Shown piece after piece: positions 8,741 through 17,654 of a stretch of 64,000 bases of DNA; position 1 is the first letter of the stretch; each line of letters opens with the position of its first letter. The notes under the pieces are model-generated. The model did no database searches. It saw only the letters and a program-made list of their open reading frames with translations, and was not told the DNA's origin. The stretch lies in NCBI GenBank assembly GCA_947497585.1, contig CANMHG010000006.1:124001-188000 (forward strand), written 5' to 3'. The stretch comes from an uncultured Bacillaceae bacterium. Its GTDB lineage: Bacteria > Bacillota > Bacilli > Bacillales > Bacillaceae_L. Position numbers and translations under genes: made by a program.

Positions 8741-9103
8741 GTGACTTACCCTGTGATTTCAACTTGTCCTGTATGTAGCAAAACCATGAAAGTAAAGAAG
8801 TTACAATGCTCTCATTGCCACACAACAGTCGAAAATGACTTTGAGTTATCAAAGTTATCTTTACTTTCGCAAGATCAACTTCATTTTGTTGAAACCTTTC
8901 TTACTTGTAGAGGAAATATTAAAGAGGTTGAAAAAGAGTTGGGGATTTCATACCCTACGGTTCGAGGAAAATTAAACGACATTATCAGTTCATTAGGCTA
9001 TGAAACCCCAAAGAAAAATGATCAAGACGAAAAGAAGATTCTTACGATGTTGGAAAATGGAGAAATAACTCCAGAGGAAGCAATAAAATTATTAAAAGAA
9101 TAG
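8741..9103 (+). CDS. DUF2089 zinc-ribbon / HTH protein
   Basis: A 120-residue cytoplasmic protein. Residues 7-29 form a Zn-ribbon (CPVC...CSHC), residues 35-85 a sigma-like HTH (CRGNIKEVEKELGISYPTVRGKL), as in DUF2089, and residues 97-120 a short SHOCT-like helical hairpin (ILTMLENGEITPEEAIKLLKE). GTG is the first start after an in-frame TAA; the purine-rich AAGGAAGGA lies about 12 nt before it. It probably binds DNA and may control its own cassette. The two following genes share its C-terminal motif or a common partner domain, which suggests these proteins act together. Confidence 0.8.
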   Translation: MTYPVISTCPVCSKTMKVKKLQCSHCHTTVENDFELSKLSLLSQDQLHFVETFLTCRGNIKEVEKELGISYPTVRGKLNDIISSLGYETPKKNDQDEKKILTMLENGEITPEEAIKLLKE

Positions 9104-9118
9104 TAGGAGGATGAATGT

Positions 9119-9502
9119 ATGAGAGAAGAAATTTCAAAGGTGCTAATGATGGTTCAAGAAGGGAAAATCAACTCAGATAAGGGAGCAGAACTTATTCAAT
9201 TACTACAAGATAAACAAGAAACGCAAAAACTAGTGAAAAATACTGCCTACTTAGACAAAACATTAAAAATTCGAGTGATTTCTAAAGAAAAAGACAATGT
9301 TAACATTAACCTCCCTATCAGGCTCGTAAAAGCTGTTCTTAAAGCAGGCCATAGTATAGCTTCTAGTTTACCGGATTCAAAAAAATACGTAGAAGATATC
9401 AATATTGATTTAATTATTGAAGCGATCGATAGTGAAGTAGATGGTCAAATCGTTGATATTAAATCTGGTAACGGTGACACTGTCGCTATTTTTATAGAAT
9501 AG
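9119..9502 (+). CDS. SHOCT-like motif plus uncharacterised C-terminal domain
   Basis: A 127-residue cytoplasmic protein with no signal peptide. Residues 1-30 repeat the SHOCT-like hairpin seen at the end of the upstream DUF2089 protein (KVLMMVQEGKINSDKGAELIQLL). Residues 48-127 form an alpha/beta domain with LKIRVISKE, INLPIRLVKAVLKAG and DIKSGNGDTVAIFIE. The same domain makes up the next protein. It follows the DUF2089 gene by 15 nt with AGGAGG before the ATG. Similar architectures occur in YvlB/LiaX-type envelope-stress proteins, but I cannot assign a function. Confidence 0.72.
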   Translation: MREEISKVLMMVQEGKINSDKGAELIQLLQDKQETQKLVKNTAYLDKTLKIRVISKEKDNVNINLPIRLVKAVLKAGHSIASSLPDSKKYVEDINIDLIIEAIDSEVDGQIVDIKSGNGDTVAIFIE

Positions 9503-9505
9503 AAA

Positions 9506-9787
9506 ATGATCAAAATAAGAATAAAAACTGATAAGAATTATTCCTTCACAATTCCAGTACCTCTCGCTGTTTTACATGCTTCAAGTTCGATCCTTTCTTC
9601 TGAAACGGTATGGCGAAAAGTTAGTAAGCAAATAAACCAGCATACGAAATACACCATCAACTCAGAACATCCAAAATTCATAAAACCTTATCTGAAGCAA
9701 ATAATTAAAGAACTTAAATACCATAGAGGTTTAGTATTAGTAGATATAAAATTAAAAGATGGTACGTCTGTTTTGATTAGACTATAA
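9506..9787 (+). CDS. Small paralogue of the preceding protein's C-terminal domain
   Basis: A 93-residue protein that aligns by eye to the C-terminal domain of its upstream neighbour: KIRIKTDKNYSFTIPVPL against KIRVISKEKDNVNINLPIRL at the N-terminus, and VLVDIKLKDGTSVLIRL against QIVDIKSGNGDTVAIFIE at the C-terminus. The ATG lies 3 nt after the previous stop with no clear ribosome site, so translational coupling is likely. It lacks the SHOCT-like hairpin. It probably forms a complex with the upstream protein, which is inference. Function is unknown. Confidence 0.7.
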   Translation: MIKIRIKTDKNYSFTIPVPLAVLHASSSILSSETVWRKVSKQINQHTKYTINSEHPKFIKPYLKQIIKELKYHRGLVLVDIKLKDGTSVLIRL

Positions 9788-9790
9788 ACT

Positions 9791-9820
9791 AGTCCCTACT
9801 TTTTAATAAGTAGGGCTCTT
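9791..9820 (+). terminator. Terminator of the DUF2089 cassette
   Basis: AGTCCCTACTT (9791-9801) pairs with AAGTAGGGCT (9808-9817), with a short T-containing tail, right after the third cassette gene. Confidence 0.7.
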
Positions 9821-9904
9821 TAATGTCTTTAGCTCACCTTCATTTGCTTCCAACCTGTCTTTGCTTTTATACTGAAGAAAACATAACGCAAGGGGAACTA
9901 TACA

Positions 9905-11557
9905 ATGTATTCAAGTCTAAAAGGTTTAGAAATAGAGGAACAGGTTGAGTTATTAACAAGGGAATTAGTGAAAATGAAAAGTTATAATCATACCGATGGA
10001 GAGCGTAATAAGGCAGATTTCATTCTAGAAATCATTCAGTCCTTTCCATATTTTAGTACTCATAAAAAACTTGCTTGGTCAGTTGTTATTGAGAACGATT
10101 TGCTAAACAGAAAAAACGTGTTTGCTTTTATAAAGGGTAAAAATGATTCCAATCGCACCATCATTTATCATGCACATTTAGATACAGTTGGTACTGAGGA
10201 TTTTGGAGGTTTGCAGTCTATCGCTCATGACCCTGTTGCTTTACAGGAATTCTTCTCAAACTATGAAGCTGATAAGGAGGTACAGACAGATGCCTTATCT
10301 GGAGAATGGTTATTTGGAAGAGGAGCTCTTGATATGCAAAGTGGTATCGCTGTACACCTTGCAAATCTTCTTTATTTTTCAGAACACCCTGAGGAGCTAA
10401 ATGGCAACCTACTTGTTATGTTCAATCCTGATGAAGAGAATCAACATACCGGTATACGAACATCCCTACCAGAATTAAAGAAGTTACAGGACGAACATTC
10501 ATTAGAGTACGTTGTTGCAATAAATAATGACTTTATTTCACCACTTTATGATGGTGATATTACGAAGTATATATATACAGGTGTTGCTGGAAAGCTTCTT
10601 CCTTGTTTTTACATTTTCGGAAGAGAGGCACATGTAGGTGATAATCTGGCCGCAATTGATCCAACGCTTATTGCATCCGTATTAAATCTCAGAATAGGAC
10701 AGAATCTCGAGCTCTCTGAAAAGATTCAAGGTGAGGTTATCCTTCCACCTACCTGCTTGTATTTGAGGGATGATAAAAAAAGTTATGATGTACAAACAGT
10801 TGTAAGCTCTAAGCTTTATTTCAATTATTTTGTTTATACGAAAACTCCACAACAGGTACTCGATGAATTGTACAAAACAGCCGTTGACGTTTGTACTCAT
10901 TTTGAAAGCACCAAGAAAAGGGCTTTTGATCAATTCTGTGAAATGTCAGATTTACCGAAGAGAGATTTAGAGTGGAAGCTGGAAGTAGTTAAATTAGAGG
11001 ACTATATAAAATACCTTGAAGAATGTAACTTATCTCCTCAAAAGGTCATTATTGATACAGTGAATAAATTTAAACGTGATATTCAGGATGATCGAATGCT
11101 TGCTTTCAAAATCGTAGAGGCACTTCATTTGCTAGACCCTGAAAAGAAACCAAGAGTGATTTTATTTTTTGCGCCTCCATTTTTACCTTCAAACTTTTTA
11201 AAGGAAGCTGATCAAAAGGGTGAGTTTATTTATAATTCTGTACGCGCTGAATTAGAGCTAGCTGAGTACAGAGATGTTCAGTTTACAATCAAGAAATACT
11301 TCCCTTTCCTTTCAGATGGGAGCTTTCTATCCTATAATGGTTCGGAAGATGATATTGTATCAATAAAAAATAACTTTCCTGCAATGGATGAACTATTCCA
11401 CTTGCCTTTAAGAGAGATGAAGGAACTAGACATTCCATCTATCAACTTGGGTGTGTACGGAAAAGGTGGACACCAATGGACGGAGAGGGTCTATAAACCC
11501 TATACTTTCGATGTACTACCTAAACTAATAAGAAATGTCACAAAAAGATTACTTTAA
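9905..11557 (+). CDS. RocB-like M20 metallohydrolase
   Basis: A 550-residue M20/M28-fold hydrolase resembling RocB of the Bacillus arginine-utilisation regulon, which has about the same length. Metal-site motifs are IYHAHLDTVG, the RGALDMQSG segment and NPDEENQHTG, and a His near the C-terminus (GVYGKGGHQWTE) completes the set. A long insert in the middle is typical of RocB rather than of ordinary dipeptidases. The enzymatic reaction of RocB is not established. No other arginine genes are nearby, so the symbol is withheld. A GGGGAA site precedes the ATG. It may be co-transcribed with the gene 29 bp downstream. Confidence 0.82.
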   Translation: MYSSLKGLEIEEQVELLTRELVKMKSYNHTDGERNKADFILEIIQSFPYFSTHKKLAWSVVIENDLLNRKNVFAFIKGKNDSNRTIIYHAHLDTVGTEDFGGLQSIAHDPVALQEFFSNYEADKEVQTDALSGEWLFGRGALDMQSGIAVHLANLLYFSEHPEELNGNLLVMFNPDEENQHTGIRTSLPELKKLQDEHSLEYVVAINNDFISPLYDGDITKYIYTGVAGKLLPCFYIFGREAHVGDNLAAIDPTLIASVLNLRIGQNLELSEKIQGEVILPPTCLYLRDDKKSYDVQTVVSSKLYFNYFVYTKTPQQVLDELYKTAVDVCTHFESTKKRAFDQFCEMSDLPKRDLEWKLEVVKLEDYIKYLEECNLSPQKVIIDTVNKFKRDIQDDRMLAFKIVEALHLLDPEKKPRVILFFAPPFLPSNFLKEADQKGEFIYNSVRAELELAEYRDVQFTIKKYFPFLSDGSFLSYNGSEDDIVSIKNNFPAMDELFHLPLREMKELDIPSINLGVYGKGGHQWTERVYKPYTFDVLPKLIRNVTKRLL

Positions 11558-11586
11558 CGGATGGGATGCAATAAGGAGGATATGGA

Positions 11587-12033
11587 ATGATTTATGAATA
11601 TGCGTTAGTTTTTTTAGGAGCTGCAATTCCTTGGCTTGAAATTGCACTTGTTATTCCTTTAGGTATAATAAGAGGTCTTTCTCCTTTTTGGGTTATGGTA
11701 GTCGCCTTTGTTGGAAATATGGCGACCGTGCTCCCTGTCATTATTGGCTTTGAAAAGGTCAGACAGTGGTATCAAAAACGTGCCGAAAGACTAGGCACAG
11801 CACCGTCAAAACGAAGTGAACGTGCTAAAGCTATTTGGAATAAATACGGCCTACCAGGCCTTGCACTATTAGGGCCTATTCTCATCGGAACACATATCGC
11901 AGCCTTCATAGGAATGTCTCTCGGTGCAGAAAAAAAATGGACGATACTTTGGCTAACAATCAGCATCGGATTATGGACCCTCATTTTTGGTATAGCCACT
12001 GCACTTGGCTTTGACTTTTTTACACGAGATTAA
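11587..12033 (+). CDS. Small multi-drug export family membrane protein
   Basis: A 148-residue membrane protein of the Sm_multidrug_ex family, with about four membrane segments (5-30, 35-55, 95-118 and 122-142) and a basic loop RQWYQKRAERLG...SKRSERAKAIWNKYG. The family name comes from early annotation and export has rarely been shown; the fold resembles DedA-type proteins with the GPILIGTHIAAFIGMSLG re-entrant segment. AGGAGG precedes the ATG. It lies 29 bp after the RocB-like gene, and a strong terminator follows. Confidence 0.8.
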   Translation: MIYEYALVFLGAAIPWLEIALVIPLGIIRGLSPFWVMVVAFVGNMATVLPVIIGFEKVRQWYQKRAERLGTAPSKRSERAKAIWNKYGLPGLALLGPILIGTHIAAFIGMSLGAEKKWTILWLTISIGLWTLIFGIATALGFDFFTRD

Positions 12034-12035
12034 GT

Positions 12036-12069
12036 AAACCTGAACAACTAACGTTGTTCAGGTTTTTTT
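12036..12069 (+). terminator. Strong intrinsic terminator
   Basis: A perfect 13-bp stem (12036-12048 with 12053-12065) with a 4-nt loop runs into seven T, three bases after the stop codon of the membrane protein gene. Confidence 0.92.
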
Positions 12070-12174
12070 AATTACTTGTAAAGAAAGTGTAAAATTTTTA
12101 AAAATTCTAATAGCTTACACATGCTTTTCTAGTACAATAGAACATATAAATAGATTACTAGGGAGGTGTAACGG

Positions 12175-13440
12175 ATGAAACGGCTCACAAAAGAAGAAAA
12201 TAGCTGGGTGTTTTATGACTGGGCGAATTCTGCTTATTCAATTATTATCTCTACCGCTGTTTTTCCACTTTTTTATAAAGCAGCAGCTACAAATGCTGGG
12301 GTTAGTGCAGCTAATTCCACTGCCTATTTAGGGTATACAATTGCTATCGCTACATTTATTTTAGCTATGCTATCCCCTATTCTAGGAACAATTGCAGACT
12401 ATCAAGGTTTAAAGAAACGATTCTTTACTTTCTTTTTCATACTAGGGGTTGCCTCTACTGCATTTCTTGCCTTTATCCCGAGTGACCAATGGCTGCTTTT
12501 ATTAATCTGTTATACGGTAACTGCAATTGGTTCTGCAGGTGCTAATGTATTTTACGATGCATTTCTTGTAGACGTCTCAACCGAGGAACGCATGAACAGA
12601 GTGTCGGCTCGTGGCTTTAGTTTCGGATATATCGGGAGTACCATACCATTCATCATAAGTATTGCAATTATCATCCTTTCACAATCTGGAACCATTCCTA
12701 TTACTACAACAACTGCAAGTAAAATCGCTTTCCTAATTACAGCTATTTGGTGGGGGTTATTTTCTATTCCCTTACTCAAAAATGTACATCAACGCTATTA
12801 TATCGAACGTGAACCAAACCCGGTGGTTAATAGCTTTAAACGGATCAATCAAACATTCAAGGAGATCCGCAAATATCGTGCACTTTTTCTTTTTCTACTA
12901 GCTTATTTCTTTTATATCGATGGTGTTCACACCATTATTACAATGTCGACTGCCTATGGCTCTGACTTAGGGATTACTTCTACAAATCTACTTATTATTC
13001 TTTTCGTTACACAAGTGGTGGCTGCACCTTTTGCCATTTTATATGGTAGACTTGCAGAAAAATTCACTGGGAAGATTATGCTTTATGTAGGGATATTTAT
13101 TTATATCATCGTTTGTATATATGCCTACTTCCTAGAAACCACGCTCGATTTCTGGATTTTAGCTATGCTAGTTGCAACTTCACAAGGTGGTATTCAAGCA
13201 TTAAGCCGCTCATATTTTGCACAGCTAGTTCCTAAACATAAATCAAACGAATTCTTTGGGTTTTACAATATCTTTGGAAAGTTCGCTTCCATTATGGGAC
13301 CATTGCTTGTTGCTGTAACAGCACAACTTACTGGAAATACAAATAGTGGGGTGTTTAGCCTCGTAATTCTATTTATTGTAGGAATGATTGTTCTCGCATT
13401 TGTTCCAGTTCCTAAAAAAGAATTAAAACCAACTTCATAA
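12175..13440 (+). CDS. UMF1/Atg22-type MFS transporter
   Basis: A 421-residue polytopic membrane protein with about 12 helices, of the Atg22-like/UMF1 branch of the major facilitator superfamily. The N-terminal signature WVFYDWANSAYSIIIST is diagnostic, and a further marker is SRSYFAQLVP near residue 343. In yeast Atg22 exports amino acids from the vacuole. Bacterial substrates are unknown, though amino acids or their breakdown products are plausible. GGGAGG precedes the ATG. It is monocistronic between two terminators. Confidence 0.88.
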   Translation: MKRLTKEENSWVFYDWANSAYSIIISTAVFPLFYKAAATNAGVSAANSTAYLGYTIAIATFILAMLSPILGTIADYQGLKKRFFTFFFILGVASTAFLAFIPSDQWLLLLICYTVTAIGSAGANVFYDAFLVDVSTEERMNRVSARGFSFGYIGSTIPFIISIAIIILSQSGTIPITTTTASKIAFLITAIWWGLFSIPLLKNVHQRYYIEREPNPVVNSFKRINQTFKEIRKYRALFLFLLAYFFYIDGVHTIITMSTAYGSDLGITSTNLLIILFVTQVVAAPFAILYGRLAEKFTGKIMLYVGIFIYIIVCIYAYFLETTLDFWILAMLVATSQGGIQALSRSYFAQLVPKHKSNEFFGFYNIFGKFASIMGPLLVAVTAQLTGNTNSGVFSLVILFIVGMIVLAFVPVPKKELKPTS

Positions 13441-13441
13441 A

Positions 13442-13476
13442 AAATAGGCTTGGCAGATTATTTGCCAAGCCTATTT
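13442..13476. terminator. Bidirectional terminator
   Basis: AAATAGGCTTGGCA (13442-13455) pairs perfectly with 13463-13476. It fills the gap between the convergent UMF1 transporter and PAS kinase genes and has A/T-rich flanks on both sides. Confidence 0.88.
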
Positions 13477-14937
13477 CTATGTACAAGGGAGCTCTACGGT
13501 TACCTTTGTTCCCTCTTCTTTTTTACTTTCTATTACCATAGAACCATTATGTTCTTGTATAATCTTATTACTTACAGTTAACCCAAGCCCGATACCCTTG
13601 TCCTTTGTCGTATAAAAGGGGGTGCCTAAAAAGCGCAATCTCTCTTTCTCAATTCCTACACCTTCATCGGTTATTGAAACGATAACCCTACTATTTTCAG
13701 TCAACGATATGTTAATTTTAATTTTCCCACCTAAAGACATCGATTCAATCGCATTTTTAATAAAATTAACAAAGACCTGCTTCAACTGTTGTGCATTACT
13801 GAATACATCTATCTGATTAACTGTATAGTTTAATTCGAATTCAACATTATGTAGCATTGCCTGAGGGTGTAAAACCTGAATCGTACTATCAATTATCGTA
13901 ATGATATTATTTCTTTCATATTTAACTGCTTGTGGCTTAGCTAATGACATAAATTCATTTACAATCATATCTATGCGATTTAACTCAGTCATAATAATAG
14001 AAAGATAATCTTCCCTTTTATCAAGATTAGGATTATCTTGCATTAGTTTTGAGAATCCTTTTAACGCTGTCAATGGATTACGGATTTCATGGGCCACTCC
14101 TGCTGCCAATTGACCTATAATAGAAAGTCTATCTAAGTTACGAATTGTTGCTTCATTTTTGACTCGATCAGTTACATTTCGACCTACCACTACAAATGAG
14201 TCAAACTCTCTTTTCGTATTAAAAATAGGTGAGACAATGAAATCTGTATAAATGTCTTCTTGATTTATTGACTTAATGCGATTTTTTAATAATTGAGGTT
14301 CGCCAGTCGATATTACCTGATTAACAGCATCAATATATTCATTAATTTTCTCAGACTCCACAAAATCTTTTACATTTCTACCTACCAATTCATCTGGATG
14401 AATCCCCACTACCTTCCTAAAGGACGGTGAGGCATAAATCACTTTTAAATCCTTCGTAACCACTACAATCAAATCTGTCGTATTCTCTGTGATAAGTTTA
14501 TAAAGTTCACGTGTTTTAGTCAGCTCGCGCTCCAGCCGTTTTTGTACTGTCACATCACGAAAAACCGCAATTATAGCAATAATTTCACCACTTATATTAC
14601 GAAAAGGGGAATAGGATACTGAAATATCCAGAACAGACCCATCTTTATGGAATCGCTGTGTAACTAGATTTGTAATTACTTTACCTTTTTTTACTGATTC
14701 AATGAGATCTCCTATTGACTTTGGGTTCGCAAACTCTTCGAATCGCCTTCCGATTACATCTTCTTCTGTATATCCATAGATTTTTGTATACATCTCATTA
14801 ATTCTAATAAAGCGGTTTTCCATATCTACAATCGTAATTGCATCAGCAGTACATTTAAGAAATAAGTCAATCAATTCATCCGGATTATAGAGTTCAGATT
14901 CGTTATCTATTCCAAGAATTGGAAAACTTTTTATCAT
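13477..14937 (-). CDS. Cytoplasmic PAS-PAS sensor histidine kinase
   Basis: A 486-residue kinase with no membrane segment. Two PAS/PAC modules (about 22-134 and 143-264) precede a HisKA domain with the phosphorylated His283 in AAGVAHEIRNPLT and a HATPase domain with N-box (FVNFIKNAIESM), DEGVGIEKE and GIGLGLTVSNKII. This layout matches soluble sporulation-type kinases (KinA/KinE/KinC-like) that feed the Spo0F phosphorelay. No response regulator is adjacent, as is usual for those kinases. The link to sporulation is inference; other orphan PAS kinases look alike. Confidence 0.9.
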   Translation of the reverse strand: MIKSFPILGIDNESELYNPDELIDLFLKCTADAITIVDMENRFIRINEMYTKIYGYTEEDVIGRRFEEFANPKSIGDLIESVKKGKVITNLVTQRFHKDGSVLDISVSYSPFRNISGEIIAIIAVFRDVTVQKRLERELTKTRELYKLITENTTDLIVVVTKDLKVIYASPSFRKVVGIHPDELVGRNVKDFVESEKINEYIDAVNQVISTGEPQLLKNRIKSINQEDIYTDFIVSPIFNTKREFDSFVVVGRNVTDRVKNEATIRNLDRLSIIGQLAAGVAHEIRNPLTALKGFSKLMQDNPNLDKREDYLSIIMTELNRIDMIVNEFMSLAKPQAVKYERNNIITIIDSTIQVLHPQAMLHNVEFELNYTVNQIDVFSNAQQLKQVFVNFIKNAIESMSLGGKIKINISLTENSRVIVSITDEGVGIEKERLRFLGTPFYTTKDKGIGLGLTVSNKIIQEHNGSMVIESKKEEGTKVTVELPCT

Positions 14938-15079
14938 TACATACCCTCCATTAAACCAAATTCCTTAATTATTATTTTACAGAATCTTAAGAGAAGTGTA
15001 ACTACTTTTTTCAAAACTATTCCTTCTTCTAAAGTTATGATAAATTAAGTAAGACGTATAAACTGAAAGGAGAATACTT

Positions 15080-15430
15080 ATGACAAGTAATGAACTACAC
15101 AACGAGTTACCACCAAAAACCTGTACAATCGAACGTCTTGTTACTATGCCAGCAGACGTACAAAAAGTGCTTGAAGGAAAGAAAACAGCTACACGTAGGA
15201 ATGGAAGATATGCTGATATTGGAGAGATAATGACATTAGAAGACAAGAAATTCAAAGTCGAACGTGTCTATTCTCAATCCTTAGGTGAACTTACTGATGA
15301 TCACGCTAAGCAAGAAGGTTTTGAAAATGTTGAAGAATATAAGCAAGCTATTTTATCTTATCACCCAGGTATGCCTTGGCTGCCTCATATGAGAGTATGG
15401 GTTCATGAGTTTAGTCTTTTGACTGAATAA
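15080..15430 (+). CDS. ASCH domain protein
   Basis: A 116-residue cytoplasmic protein. The ASCH signature GKKTATRR (about residues 34-41) lies in the region thought to contact RNA, followed by a beta barrel core (GEIMTLEDKKFKVERVYSQSLGEL) and the C-terminal aromatic segment MPWLPHMRVWVHEF. ASCH proteins are proposed to bind RNA or act on modified nucleosides; some are N4-acetylcytidine amidohydrolases. AAAGGAG precedes the ATG. A membrane protein gene follows by 9 bp, so the two are probably co-transcribed. Confidence 0.85.
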   Translation: MTSNELHNELPPKTCTIERLVTMPADVQKVLEGKKTATRRNGRYADIGEIMTLEDKKFKVERVYSQSLGELTDDHAKQEGFENVEEYKQAILSYHPGMPWLPHMRVWVHEFSLLTE

Positions 15431-15439
15431 AAGACTATC

Positions 15440-15880
15440 ATGGAGTTTTTCTACAGATTCTTAATTTTCATTCATGTTGTAAGTGCGGTTGCCTCGATTG
15501 GGCCGTTTTTTATCCTCTTACCGATTATAAAAAAGCTTATCCATGCTAAAGAAGAGGAATTATTTGCGTATCTTTCAACCTTTAAGTTTGTTGTAAGGCT
15601 ATCAAAACATGCTGGCCATGTACTCGTTGGATCAGGGGTGCTTCTCGTTTTACTCGGCCCTTGGACTTGGGGGACGCCGTGGATTGTAATGACGCTAGTA
15701 ATTATGTTTCTATCTCTCTTCTTTTTAGCAAGAGCTTTTACACCAAAACTCAAAGGGTTCGAAGAGGATGGTCATGATCGAGTTGTTTTAGCAAAAAAGC
15801 TAAACAAGACCGTATGGATTTACATTAGCCTTTTACTAGCAATGCTATGGTTTATGGTAACAAAACCATATCTTTGGTAA
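15440..15880 (+). CDS. Predicted membrane protein, DUF2269-like
   Basis: A 146-residue protein with four membrane helices (about 5-27, 50-72, 77-97 and 125-143), resembling DUF2269-type integral membrane proteins. The first helix carries a conserved-looking His (FIHVVSAVASIGPFF), and another lies at KHAGHVLVGSG, so haem binding is conceivable but unproven. The ribosome site is weak, and translation is probably coupled to the ASCH gene 9 bp upstream. Function is unknown. Confidence 0.7.
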   Translation: MEFFYRFLIFIHVVSAVASIGPFFILLPIIKKLIHAKEEELFAYLSTFKFVVRLSKHAGHVLVGSGVLLVLLGPWTWGTPWIVMTLVIMFLSLFFLARAFTPKLKGFEEDGHDRVVLAKKLNKTVWIYISLLLAMLWFMVTKPYLW

Positions 15881-15891
15881 TTAACGAAAGA

Positions 15892-15926
15892 AAAGACCTT
15901 GTCATGTATCTGATGACAAGGTCTTT
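15892..15926. terminator. Bidirectional terminator
   Basis: AAAGACCTTGTCAT (15892-15905) pairs with 15913-15926. It sits between the convergent DUF2269-like and DUF454 genes and overlaps the end of the DUF454 gene. Confidence 0.88.
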
Positions 15927-16297
15927 CTTGTTATTGTTTTTATTTTCGTGAAAAAATAATAATATTTATAGACGACAATCAGAATGAGAGTAGCTTTTAA
16001 TAATAGGCTATCTACTATAAAAAATGGAATGGCTATCATTACATCAGCAAAAAGTAAGATTGTCATCTTCTGCTTTAAGGTCATTGCCCTCTCCATTACA
16101 AATGATTCTAAGTGATGCTTATATATTGCTGTTCCTTTGAACCATAGCTCGAAGCGTTCGGATCCTTTAACAAAACAAAAGGATGCTAAAAGTAATAGTG
16201 GTGTTGTTGGTAGAACCGGTAAAACTATACCAACAAGTCCAAAGCCGAGTGCAATAAATCCGATAACGATATATATGAATTTTACTAGCTTCTTAAT
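15902..16297 (-). CDS. DUF454 (YbaN-type) membrane protein, apparent ATT start
   Basis: 131 residues when read from the ATT at 16297. The family motif IGFIALGFGLVGIVLPVLP followed by TTPLLLLASFCFVKGSERF is complete only with this start. The first ATG inside the frame (16096) would remove half of the protein and the whole conserved motif. AGGAGG (16306-16311) lies 8 nt before ATT AAG AAG, exactly where relatives have ATG AAG AAG. The three or four membrane helices fit the family. Function is unknown; some DUF454 genes neighbour haem genes. Confidence 0.78.
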   Translation of the reverse strand: MKKLVKFIYIVIGFIALGFGLVGIVLPVLPTTPLLLLASFCFVKGSERFELWFKGTAIYKHHLESFVMERAMTLKQKMTILLFADVMIAIPFFIVDSLLLKATLILIVVYKYYYFFTKIKTITRKTLSSDT

Positions 16298-16403
16298 GAT
16301 GTACTCCTCCTAGAACTGGTCCTTCATTTAATCTTTATTTATTATATCACTCTCAGTTGGTAAAATTAAAAATAAAAAAGCATCAAACCTTGTTTGTCTG
16401 ATG

Positions 16404-17654
16404 CTAAATAAAATACATATGTTTATCTATTTTCTCTGTAATCACTAAGTTATTTCGTCCTTGCTCTTTTGCCATATAAAGTGCTTTGTCTGCTGACTTT
16501 TTCAGTGAGTCAACAGTCGATCCATGCTCTGGGTATGAGGCAATACCTGAGCTAATTGAGACGATGATTTCCTTATCATGAGTATGGATCGGATGTTTAC
16601 TGTAGTAGTCTTTTAATTCCTGGTAGAGACTCTTTACACTATCGTTCAGTGGAGATTTTATAATAACCATAAATTCGTCTCCGGCATACCTGTAACCTTC
16701 TATGTCCTCATTTGAAATACTTTTGATTCCATCTGATAGAACCTTCAAATACCTGTCACCCATATCATGACCGTAATTATCATTTACTTTCTTTAAGTTA
16801 TCTGAGTCTATCATTAGTAGAGTGATAGCCTTAAGTTTAACGTTCATTAATTTAGATAAGTCTTCATGGAAAGCACGGTAATTTTTCAATCCAGTCATTT
16901 CATCCATTTGAGACATATTATAGATTTTTTCATAAAGACGGGCAGTTTCTATGGAGTTAATTACTTGAGTTCCAATGATTTGAAGCAACTCTTCTTGTTC
17001 TTTTCGATAGGCGAAATCTGCATAGCATTGTGCAGAGATTACACCTTTTACATGGTCATCTATAATAACCGGTACAAAAATACAGGAACTCGTTTCATCA
17101 CCAATCACCGTATTATACACACCTTCTTGGCTGGCTTTTTTCATATGAATAATTTCTCTCGAAGTAATTACCTTTGTAGTGTAATTGTCGCCAAATTCGA
17201 TTTTTTGCTTCGGATAGAGTTCTCCACTATCCATCATAAAAGCTAATTGACTAAAAGAATCACCCTCATTGTATAATGCAACGAAAAATGAATCTGTCGG
17301 CATAACCTGGGACACCATTTCATACGCCTTTTTTAGCAAAACATCTTCATTAAGTGTTTTACTACAAGTCAGAGCGAATTCATGTAGAATCTTATAATGC
17401 TTGTTTAGCCAATTCATATTCTCCATCTTATCGTTAATGGTCTGAACTTGATCAAGTAAAGCGCTGACAATTTCTTTCTCTTGTGTATCTTCAACATTAT
17501 CTTTAAGATCATCATAGATCACGTCATTAACAATGTTTTTCTCAGAACCAATTCTCTTTAAAAGATGATAAATCTTAGTTAAAACATCCAGATTTACACT
17601 CTTGAGATTAAAATTCCCCATTTTAACCACTTCCATAAAAGTATTTTCCTTCAT
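16404..17654 (-). CDS. GAF-GGDEF diguanylate cyclase
   Basis: A soluble 416-residue enzyme that should make cyclic di-GMP from two GTP. The N-terminal helical region (1-85) is followed by a GAF sensor domain (about 88-235) and a GGDEF domain (about 245-410). The active-site loop reads AGDEF (324-328); Ala in the first position is seen in active cyclases. No RxxD inhibitory site lies before it, so product inhibition through that site is not expected. MIDSDNLKKVNDNYGHDMGD is intact. In-frame ATGs at 17636 and 17621 have better-placed purine-rich sites and may be the true start. Confidence 0.88.
   Translation of the reverse strand: MKENTFMEVVKMGNFNLKSVNLDVLTKIYHLLKRIGSEKNIVNDVIYDDLKDNVEDTQEKEIVSALLDQVQTINDKMENMNWLNKHYKILHEFALTCSKTLNEDVLLKKAYEMVSQVMPTDSFFVALYNEGDSFSQLAFMMDSGELYPKQKIEFGDNYTTKVITSREIIHMKKASQEGVYNTVIGDETSSCIFVPVIIDDHVKGVISAQCYADFAYRKEQEELLQIIGTQVINSIETARLYEKIYNMSQMDEMTGLKNYRAFHEDLSKLMNVKLKAITLLMIDSDNLKKVNDNYGHDMGDRYLKVLSDGIKSISNEDIEGYRYAGDEFMVIIKSPLNDSVKSLYQELKDYYSKHPIHTHDKEIIVSISSGIASYPEHGSTVDSLKKSADKALYMAKEQGRNNLVITEKIDKHMYFI

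Noticed and set aside
16404..17654. Inactive GGDEF domain because the motif reads AGDEF
   Set aside because: Ala at the first position is found in active cyclases and all other active-site residues are present.
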